This document shows positions 55,540 through 64,000 of a stretch of DNA of 64,000 nt, piece by piece; the first letter of the stretch is position 1, and each line of letters opens with the position of its first letter. The DNA is taken from contig JAFEMH010002450.1 in the NCBI GenBank assembly GCA_022495995.1, positions 1-64,000 on the forward strand, in the 5' to 3' direction. This DNA is from Adenophora triphylla var. japonica (lineage: Eukaryota > Streptophyta > Magnoliopsida > Asterales > Campanulaceae). Below the pieces are notes generated by a model, which had not been told where the DNA came from, did no database searches, and saw nothing but the letters and a program-made list of their open reading frames with translations. A program made the translations under genes and the position numbers.

Positions 55540-56460
55540 CGGCATTTTTATTTTATTTTTTAAATTTTTTATTTACTAGAAAATAACATTTTAGACTTTT
55601 TTATTACTGATATTTTTTACAAATAGGTATATAAAAAAGATAAAAAAAAACTAAACAAATGAAAGTATATAAAATAAAAGAACGGACTACCCTTTATTTA
55701 TCTTTATTTTTTATTAATTTTTTATTGACTAGGAAATAATATTTTAGACTTTTTTTATTACTGACATTTTTTTCAAAAAGGTATATAAAAAAAGATAGAA
55801 AAAACTAAACAATTTATAGTATATAAAAGAAAAGAGGGACGGACTATCCTTTATTTATTTTTATTTTTTATTAATTTTTTATTGACTAGGAAATAATATT
55901 TTAGACTTTTTTTATTACTGATTTTTTTTTTCAAAAAGGTATATAAAAAATATAGAAAAAACTAAAAAATTTAAAATATATAAAAGAAAAGAGGAACGGA
56001 CTATCCTTTATTTATTTTTATTTTTTATTAATTTTTTATTGACTAGGAAATAATATTTTAGACTTTTTTTATTACTGATATTTTTTTTAAAAAGGTATAT
56101 AAAAAGATAGAAAAAACTAAACAATTTAAAGTATATAAAAGAAAAGAGGGACGGACTATCCTTTATTTATTTTTATTTTTTATTGACTGGGAAATAATAT
56201 TTTAGACTTTTTTTTATTATTGATATTTTTTTAAAAAATTTATATAAAAAAAGATAGAAAAAAAAAACTAAACAATTTAAAGTATATAAAAGAAAAGAGG
56301 GACAGGCTACCCTTTATTTATTTTTATTTTTTTTATAAATTTTTTATTGACTAGAAAATAATATTTTAGACTTTTTTTATTACTGATATTTTTTACAAAT
56401 AGGTATATAAAAAAAGATAAGAAAAAAAAACTAAAGAAATGAAAGTATATAAAAGAAAAT
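55540..56460. repeat. AT-rich tandem array of about 155-bp units
   Basis: About 5.5 units marked by GGACTATCCTTTATTTATTT at 55684, 55841, 55998, 56153 and 56305 (periods 157, 157, 155, 152). Each also has TTTTTATTGACTAGGAAATA and GTATATAAAAGAAAAGAGGG. Composition is over 80% AT. It begins right after the LTR of E. It looks like a satellite or a tandemly repeated non-autonomous element. Confidence 0.9.
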
Positions 56461-56810
56461 GAGGTAATAATGTAATCAATTTAATAATAGAAACTCTATG
56501 AACATTTATTTCATAATTTTTTGAGGAAAATTTTGATTGTCTTCAAATGATACAATTTTAAATTGCATAGTCTTACAATAAAAAGTCTTCAAATGTTCAA
56601 ATGAGTCTTCAAATCTTCGAATGAATATTCAAATTTTCAAAGTAATTATGGTCTTTAAATTTAATAAAGTCTTGAAAATAAATGAGTTTTCAAATCTTCA
56701 AACTAATCATGGTCTTCAAAGTCTTCAAAGTTTTCAAAAAGGTTAGGTCTTCAATATTGTTATTGCTTCAAAGCCTTTAAATTTGTTGAATTATTCTTCT
56801 TCTTCTTTTA
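56461..56810. other. AT-rich flank of the hAT gene
   Basis: Repeated words TCTTCAAA and ATCTTCAAA (56530-56780). Downstream flank of the transposase; no terminal inverted repeat could be fixed by eye. Confidence 0.4.
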
Positions 56811-59040
56811 GTATCCTTCTCGCAAAAACTCCCCGTTGAGATTGTCTTCTTCGAGGCTTTCATAATCATCATCTTCAAGATCCCGGAATGTGCCTTGTTT
56901 TCTCAAATCCGCGTCATCCTAATCCGCAAGACAAATCAATCTCTCGATAAGAGCGGGTTTGAGTTGGTTTCGCTTTGACGTCACCATTCTTCCTGCAGCA
57001 CTAAAAGCAGCCTACGATGCTAATGTGGACACCGGAGGAGTAAGTATATCACGTGCCATCACCGAAAGAATAGGATAAATATTAGCATGCGATTTCCACC
57101 ATTGTAAGACATTCAAGTTTTCAAAATTTTCACCATCTAAGGGGTAATATGGGCTTTTAAGGTATTGGTGTAATTCATCTACACCACTTTGAGAGCCACT
57201 ACTAGATGAGGATGAAGTTTTTCCTTTTGTCATGAAATCCCATCCTTTTTTTAACATTTTTGTTGCTGCAGTCCCTTTTCTTTAGGATGTTGTGTTTGGT
57301 CCATTTAGTGTTATACAATAGTGGTTGAACAAACGATATAGGATTGTGTGAATTTCCCTAAGTTTGCTCTTGGACAAAGTGTTTACGACATCTGGGTTAA
57401 GGTCGGGCCTCGTGTTCTCATAAAATTCATCAAACAAGCCACCTAATGAGGAGAACTTAATCCTATGATCCATTATGGTTGCTAATTGAGAAATTACGGG
57501 AAAATGTTCATAATATATTGTGAATTTACTTTCCATTTGCATAACGACACCTCCAAACAAGGCATGTGATCTAAATTGCCTAATAACTTCACTTATGACA
57601 TTTATTTTACGGCACAAAAGATGGGAGATGGGAGGTGGGATAATAACTTTCCGAAAAATTCTTGGTTGCCCTCCACCAAGGTTTAAGTATATCTAAAAGC
57701 TCGATAGCTATCGACCAATCATACTCACTAATTTGGTAGTCCACTTGATGACTAGAAAAGTATTCCGTGAGGACCACCCTATATTCGACAGCTCTCTTCA
57801 ACATTTTATATGTTGAGTTCCACTTAATATCCTCGGCCACTTGAGGTTTCTTGTATTTCATGTTATAAGCGGCGCACAAATCTGCTTAAATTTTCAACCT
57901 TGGGCCGGAATTTTTTATAACATGGGAGGCCGTTTTGATGCTATTGGTGACAGGCTTTAGTGAGTGGATCAAGTCTTAGACACACAGATTAACAATGTGG
58001 CATGCACACCTAACATGAAACAAAGCGCCATCTAGGGGAGGATTAAGAGCTTGGATCAACATTGTGGCGCTGAGGGTATTTTAAGTCGCATTATCAAATG
58101 ATATTGTTAAAATTTTGTTGGTGATAACATACTCACTCAATACATCCTTAATTGTGACTTGTACATTGCAAAGCCGTGTGGGGATAGGCATTGTTCTAAA
58201 GAAAATCACCCTCTTTTGCAACATCCACTCCTCATCAATCCAATGGGCGGTTATACAAGAAAATGTTTCAGAACTAGAACTTATAGTGGCCTTCCAAGAT
58301 TCGGTGGTCAAGCAAACACTACCCTTGAATTTTGGAGGTCGCTCGCTAGTTGAAGTTGACGAGTTTGGAAGAGCTTCTTTATATTCCTAGTAATAGTTTG
58401 GCGGCTCATTGGTTAGTATAACGGGTTGAGGTCTCTAGAATAGCAGGTGAGTCTATCATCATTCGAAAGTGAAAGAGGCAATCAACAACTCACTAGTAAC
58501 ATCGTTATCAAATCGACGTCCACTTTTGGGTAAGTGACACATGGTATATTTAGTTGCGTTTGCACGGTACCACTATCCCTTTAGCGGCTTCTTTATCATG
58601 TTTATCCATGTGCCTCTTTATTTGGGAGGTACCATGTACACCCCCCGGGTTAAAAAATTTTGAGCACCTCTTGCATTTGGCCTTTGTTTCACCGTCAATA
58701 ATTACCAAATCATATAAATGGGCATATTTGGACACTCTTGTTTGTGCCTTTGCCTTACCCTTACCCCTTCCCCACTAGGTGCACTACCCGAGGCAACATC
58801 GATAGTAGGTGTATTTGAAATTGTGCTGGTTTCGTGGGTGACTTGTATATCATCATCCTCATCCTCATCCCCCTCCCCCTCCCCACCCTCATCTATGTCT
58901 TCTATGTGAGATAGGTTCTAGATGTATAGTTTGTGTTGGGCTCATTCATCCAATCCAGGGTCGAATCCGAAGTATAGCCGCGAAATGGAGGGGTGTTGAT
59001 TGGGTTCGAGGATTGATTAATTAGATCAAACATAATTTGA
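56811..59040 (-). pseudogene. hAT transposase pseudogene
   Basis: Minus strand, start near 59040 (MFDLINQSSNPINTPPFRGY), then an acidic stretch and a BED zinc finger (CKRCSKFF ... HMDKH, near 58660). Middle: FSCITAHWIDEEWMLQKRVI and NKILTISFDNAT of the hAT catalytic region, then EDIKWNSTYKMLKRAVEY. C-terminal dimerisation part: NVLQWWKSHANIYPILSVMARDIL with STLAS and AAFSAAGRMVTSKRN, ending GEFLREGY near 56811. Stops and frame changes occur at about 58080, 57900, 57600 and 57260. An intact hAT transposase would be about 650-700 residues and would move by cut and paste. Confidence 0.85.
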
Positions 59041-60468
59041 TCATTATGGTGCAAATGGAAATGATCTATTAAGTGGCGGGCAGAATGGGTACATTTTGAT
59101 TTTGAGTTTGATTTTGTGGTGGTGGTGGGGGGAATATACAAATATATCATTAACTATATCTTCCATGACAACTAGCAATATAAATTACCTAGCAATTAAA
59201 ATTAAAAAAATATTTTTTGAATTTTCAAAAATTTATAAGGATTAAATAATTTTGGCAATAATTTGCTAACAATAAAAGCAAACAATTATAATTTTTTTTG
59301 TAATTTTAGAATAAAAGCATTTTTTTTTGGAATTTTCAAAATTTATGAAGATAAAAAAAAATTAACTACTAAACACAATATTTAACTAGCGGGTAAACAA
59401 CTAAATAATTAAAACAATAAAATTATCTTCAAGGCTTCAACTCTTACGATGTAATTACAAATATTCGACTTGGAAATTATTTGATGGTTTGGGTTTGAGA
59501 GAATTCTATAATGAGTTGAATTTTTTTTGTAAGAAAAATGGCAAGACTTCCTCTTCTATTTATACTAATTATAAATTTTTTTGGACCAAATTTACCCCTA
59601 AATATGGCTGTTAGGAGGGGTAATTGTTTTGGTGAAAAAACAATGGATCGAATTAAAGATCAAAATACGAAATTAGAAGGGCACAATGGAGTAAAATCGG
59701 TGTAACTATGAAAATAAGATGACAAGATCATGTAACGAGGAAAGCCCTTGAGACAACTATCTCACCGGCACAAAACCTCGGAAGGTGTTTATGGTCACCT
59801 TCGTCCCAAACGATAGTATTGATGCTTTTAGTGAATTACAAATGTTTGAGCTATGGCGGAGTACAAGAATGTATGTGTGAACTGTGTGTGTCGTGTTCCA
59901 GCCATCAACTCTTTAAATAAATAAATAAATAACAAGATAACTGAAGACCTAACAAACTATCCTAAAATCTCGACATGATCCTCTTGATTCTTGACTTGGT
60001 CTTCTAACCGTTGAAGTGAGTCCATGAGAGATATTTCCCACGTTCTATTTTCCTGTATGAGAGATATAATAAAAATAATTAAATAATGATTTAATTATCT
60101 AAATAATTTTACCTTGACTGCCGGTTCGAAGATGAAGACATGCTGAATGCTTTTCAAGATGTTGCAATCCTGAATTTTTACCCACAACAATTGTCCCCAA
60201 AAAATTGTCTTTTAAATAAATTTTAACAGACGGTTTTTTCCACAACCTTTCAGAAGCTCGGCGGTTAATCAATCCGAGGATACGTGGCAGTTGTAGAGTT
60301 TTAATCCTCCTTAATTAGCGAAATTTACGAGGATCTAGGTTTATTAACTGATGCTTTTTCGCTTTCTTCATCACATTTTCTCACCACTTTCTCCATCTTC
60401 TATCCTGCTTCACGGCGGTGAAATCATCCTAAGGTAAAATTCTTCTCTTTTTCTTTCCTTTTCAAAAC
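59041..60468. other. AT-rich intergenic stretch
   Basis: No gene recognised. It includes homopolymer-rich sequence and an AAAT run at 59914. The part near 60230-60468 may be upstream sequence of the gene fragment that follows (ATACGTGGC at 60280, then a pyrimidine-rich leader). Confidence 0.4.
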
Positions 60469-60983
60469 ATGGTCAAGTCAAGAAAAAACAAGGCGCCAAG
60501 AAATCCCTTGAGCTTGAGCAAGGACGGGGATATTTCTTGTGAAGGCCTGTTAGCCAAACCTGACGAGGAGGTTTGCATCTTTAACATTGAGCAAATCGAA
60601 TCCGTCAAGGATCGTAGATGATTTCCAGATTCCGTTGTCTTTAGGCCTTTTGATGTCTTTATCAAGGCCAATTTCGTGTCTCCTCACTGGATTTATTTTT
60701 ACGAGTATCATTTTGCCCTAGGTTTCTCTTATCCCTTTCCCTCGCTGATAACTGAGTTCTTTAGAAAAATGAATTTGGCTTTCGTCCAAATAAAGCCTAT
60801 GATTTGGAGGATTTTTCTTGTGTCCTAAGGGTAAATCGAGAGTTTGGGCTAGACATAGGTTTGAAAGAAGTAGCGTTTGTGTATGAGCTTCAAACATTTG
60901 GCTCGACAAGGTATCTTCTTAAAACTAGGTCTGGGATGAAACCACTGTTTCAAAAGTGACGGTAAACGATAGGGGTTGGAAGT
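60469..60983 (+). pseudogene. Fragment H of a Transposase_28-like antisense gene
   Basis: ATG 60469 opens MVKSRKNKAPRNP and continues, with a stop after KDRR and later frame shifts, to FALGFSYPFPSLITEFFRKM, VLRVNREFGLDIGLKEVAFV and TRSGMKPLFQK. The block resembles the conserved part of the plant gypsy-type transposon family, as in the antisense gene of E but clearly diverged. It is cut at 60983 by the LTR of G. No gag-pol of its own is nearby, so the strand of its parent element is unknown. Confidence 0.65.
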
Positions 60984-61735
60984 TGTTGGTCCCAAAGGTG
61001 GCAACAAGGGTGAAAAACAGCTAGAGGGGGGGTGAATAGCTGTTACAAAATTTTCGCCCTCTTTTGAAAACTAAACCTCTAAGCTTACAAAATCGCTTGC
61101 AGTTGATAATATACTGCAAGTAGAGATGTAAAATGTACAGCTGAATATTTGAAGATACAAAGCGGTTTTGGATGGGCGGTTTGTAAAGCGGTTTTGGTGA
61201 GTGCAGTTTACAAACAAAGTGAGGTTTTGACAATGTTAACTCCAAACACAATTCACTATAATGGATAACTACAATTAAGATCATACAGAGATAAAGGTAG
61301 ATAGTTAATAAGCACAAGAAAATAAATGCAGAAAAGTAAGAACACAATATTTGGAGTGGTTCAATCGATAAACGATCTACGTCCACTACCAAGATGGTTA
61401 GTCTTGGATTTCTAAGAGAGATTTTATATTGAGTATATGAGAGATTATAAAGTACAATGAGTAATACTCAGATCTAAAATCTGTAGGGGAATATGGGGTC
61501 TCGATCTTGATACTAGGGCCGGATATATGATTGAATCGTGTATAATCCACTTTCCGAATAAAGTATTTCGACCCTTAATGCCTGGGTTACACAAAATCTT
61601 TATTGGGATAAGACAATCACACAATTTGTTTTCTAGGCAAAGAGAACAAATCAAAACTTGAGAATTGTTTGCTTTCGTTATTGTTGTAATTCACTCTTGT
61701 GTTTTTCATGTATGTACAACTGAGATCAATCTCTG

Positions 61736-61743
61736 TATATATA
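61736..61743 (-). promoter_or_regulatory. TATA box in the LTR of G
   Basis: TATATATACAGAGA on the minus strand, about 375 bp from the LTR start; likely U3 core promoter. Confidence 0.5.
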
Positions 61744-61840
61744 CAGATGGGGAGGTATTAGTTAAAGGGTACAATCAAAAGACATGACTTTAGCCAAGCA
61801 ATGTGTCTCTTCATTTTGAAAAGGCATCTGTACAGGAACT

Positions 61841-61920
61841 GCACGGCCGTGTCTTATGAACCGCTGCAGTAGTGTTGTTCATACCCTGCACGGCCGTGTC
61901 ATATGAAGCTGCACGGCCGT
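61841..61920. repeat. Three GCACGGCCGT palindromic boxes
   Basis: GCACGGCCGT at 61841, 61889 and 61911 (CACGGCCGTG palindrome in the first two), each followed by a GTCnTATGAA-like word or close to it. They lie about 100 bp upstream of the TATA box in transcription direction and resemble an enhancer repeat. Confidence 0.8.
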
Positions 61921-62118
61921 CTTTGTTCATCTTTGATCGGCAAAAAAGAGCTACCCTTTAACTTTTACTTCTATATCGAGGTTGACTTCGTTTTAGCTCA
62001 AACGAGTGTGTACTCCACACTTTCCCTTACTCGTATCCGAGTCTAATACGAATCACATTGATCTCTTAGTAAATCACCATTACAATAAAACAAGTTGATG
62101 ACACTAAAATCACCAACA

Positions 62119-62134
62119 AATCCCCTCCATTTTA
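62119..62134 (-). other. Polypurine tract of element G
   Basis: TAAAATGGAGGGGATT on the minus strand directly before LTR start TGTTGG. Classic copia type. Confidence 0.85.
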
Positions 62135-62641
62135 GTGTAATCCTTTGATTTACTAAACTTTATAAATAACGAAACAAACGAATGCATAAATGAAAATGTC
62201 TTGCGATTGAATTTTCATCTTAGTATAATACACATTTCAAATACTCGAGAATCGGGGTGTCGTAACGATTGAACCCGTCAACTTCATATAAATACCAAGA
62301 TACTATACACATAAGTTCGGTACAATTCTCTTTGTTTAATCTTGACACTTTTACAAGCCATGTGTCCATATCCATTAGTGAACATATAGGAAGCCAAGTC
62401 CTAGCTTCTTGAAGCGGCAAAACTTCATGTCCACATAGGTAGTTCCTTTTAATCTTGCACCTGCATTTGCAATTTTTCAAAGGAACTATTAAGAAGATAT
62501 TCGTCAACCTAACCTTTACTTGCAGTGTCCGAACACATACCTTGGGAAAGATAATAACATGTGTTCCAATCTCCAAGCGAGCTTTCCACATTGAATTCAA
62601 GCTTCTAACGTTGTATTAGAAGGGAATTGGGTATCTCACAA
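62135..62641 (-). other. Region between copia pol and LTR, with a 126-codon frame
   Basis: A minus-strand frame (62600-62220) reads MNSMWKARLEIGTHVIIFPK and later RTWLPICSLMDMDTWLVKV and YDTPILEYLKCVLY. It has ordinary composition and could be a remnant of a third gene or untranslated sequence. I cannot name a family. Confidence 0.35.
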
Positions 62642-64000
62642 TTAGAGGATTAAATGGACTTTAATCCCATTCCCATTGCGAGACTTATTTACCAAGTCTC
62701 CGGCTAACCCCTTCGTCAAGTGGTCGGCCAAATTTTGTTGCGACCGAACAAACTCAACCGATATCACACCATTCATGATTAACTCCCGAATCATACTATG
62801 CGACACCCAAGTGTCTAGACTTGCCATTATAAATCTGACTATAGGCCCTAGCCAAGGTGGTAGCACTATCACAATGGATAGACATTGGTGATATCGGTTT
62901 TGGCCATAATGGAATCTCATATATCAAGTTCCGAAGCCACTCCGCTTCTTTTCCAAAGACAGCCAATGCTACAAACTCAGATTCCATTGTAGAATGTGTA
63001 ATACATGTACGCTTTTGGAAGCCCAAGAAATGGCACCTCCTCCAAGTAAGAACACCCAACCACTAGTAGAAGATGAATCTTCTTGGTTGATCCAACTAGC
63101 ATCGGTATAACCTTCTAATATAGAAGGATGTCCACTATAACACAAACCATAGTCCATAGTACCTTTTAAGTACTTGAACACCCTTGTTATAGCATGCCAA
63201 TGCTTTGTCTACTAGGATTACTAGTGAACCTACTCAATCTTCCAACCGCATAAGCAATATCGGGTCGAGTGCCCGTCATAGCATACATCAAACCGCCTAT
63301 GGCTTTTGAGTATTCAAGCCGTGACACGAGTTTACCAAGATTTGATACAAGTTTCTCAGTAGGATCCATGGGAGTACTAACTTTGGAACAATTATCACAA
63401 TTAAACCTCTTGAGAATTTTCTCAATATAATGAGATTGTGATATTGCAATTCCCTTGTTCATCCGTTTAATCTTTATACCAAGAATTACATCGGCTTCTC
63501 CCATGTCCTTCATCGAAAACTTTGATGACAAAAACTTTTAGTTTTATCAACTACATTTTGGTCTGTGCCAAAAATTAACATGTCATCTACATATAGGCAG
63601 ATGATTACACCTTTACCGGATTCATCAAATCTGCTATATACACATTTGTCGGACTGATTTAATACAAAACCATTCGACAAAACAACCTCATCAAATTTTT
63701 GATGCCACTGTTTAGGTGCTTGCTTTAGCCCATACAATGACTTAATTAACTTACATACCTTATGCTCATTACCTGGCATAACAAATCCTTCATGTTGTTT
63801 CATATACACTTCTTCTTCCAAATCACCATTTAAGAATGCTGTTTTGACATCCATTTGATGGATCAATAGATTCTGAATAGCTGCCAAAGCTATCAGAAAT
63901 CTAATAGTAGTGATACGAGCAACCGGTGCATAGGTATCGAAGTAATCGATCCCTTCCTTTTGTCTAAAGCCTTGGATTACCAATCGAGCTTTAAACTTGT
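62642..64000 (-). pseudogene. Copia reverse transcriptase and RNase H of element G
   Basis: Minus strand. RT (64000-63510): DVKTAFLNGDLEEEVYMKQ, LYGLKQAPKQWHQKFD and active site ICLYVDDMLIFG. Then MKDMGEADVILGIKI and TRPDIAYAVGRLSRF (63531-63187), and RNase H with GYTDASWINQEDSSSTSGWV, STMESEFVAL, EAEWLRNL and SQQNLADHLTKGL, ending near 62642. Frame changes near 63520, 63000 and 62815 and a stop near 63185 make it inactive. Confidence 0.93.

Larger units (their letters stand above)
60984..62118 (-). repeat. 3' LTR of element G, 1135 bp
   Basis: Minus strand TGTTGGTGATTTT (62118) to GGGACCAACA (60984), with perfect 6-bp terminal inverted repeat TGTTGG/CCAACA. It includes TATATATA at 61736 and three GCACGGCCGT boxes. 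Confidence 0.85.
60984..64000 (-). mobile_element. Element G: Ty1/copia retrotransposon, 3' end
   Basis: Minus-strand copia element entering from the right: RT to RNase H (64000-62642), a short downstream region, polypurine tract and 3' LTR (62118-60984). It is inserted in fragment H; the expected 5-bp duplication is GAAGT at 60979-60983, with the partner off-window. RT before the right edge means integrase and gag lie outside. Confidence 0.88.

Overview
This window is a stack of nested plant transposable elements; I see no ordinary host gene. The organism is very probably a flowering plant with a large, repeat-rich genome. The evidence is Tat-lineage Ty3/gypsy polyproteins with a second RNase H, plant-only antisense genes (plant mobile domain, a DUF7745-like family and a Transposase_28-like family), a Ty1/copia pol, a hAT transposase, plant-type splice sites and TATAAATA boxes.

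Nesting, read from junctions and target-site duplications: element E (Tat-like, + strand, visible 43632-55532) is the oldest host. Element B (Ogre/Tat-like, minus strand) sits in the gag gene of E; its right LTR is 41888-43631 and its left LTR lies beyond base 1. Element A (minus strand, 3560-27151, 23.6 kb, 5-bp duplication ACAGC) is inserted in the last exon of the antisense gene of B. Element D (decayed Ty3/gypsy, + strand, about 35410-41409) replaces part of the gag and leader of B. A solo LTR (F, 44210-45966, duplication GCAGG) also interrupts the gag of E. To the right lie an AT-rich 155-bp tandem array, a decayed hAT transposase gene, a fragment of another Tat antisense gene (H) and the 3' end of a minus-strand copia element (G) that runs off the window.

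A and B share one plan, read on the minus strand: 5' LTR, primer site of Ogre type, leader, gag, protease, RT, RNase H, second RNase H, integrase, a short conserved stem-loop, then two genes in the opposite direction (DUF7745-like and plant mobile domain), tandem arrays, and the 3' LTR. B has lost RT, both RNases H and half of integrase by deletion. E has gag-pro-RT-RH-aRNH-IN in one frame broken by four stops, a 32-bp tandem array, one three-exon antisense gene, and its 3' LTR.

The most interesting signals are: (1) an element-specific palindrome (TCCG-CG-CGGA in B, TCCG-GC-CGGA in A) placed 19-24 bp from a TATA-like box both in the LTR and in front of the antisense genes, as if sense and antisense promoters share one control module; (2) a conserved three-stem structure between pol and the antisense genes of A and B; (3) two tandem hairpins in D with an invariant 17-nt apex and compensatory stem changes; (4) the younger element A is riddled with frameshifts while its older hosts B and E keep long frames.
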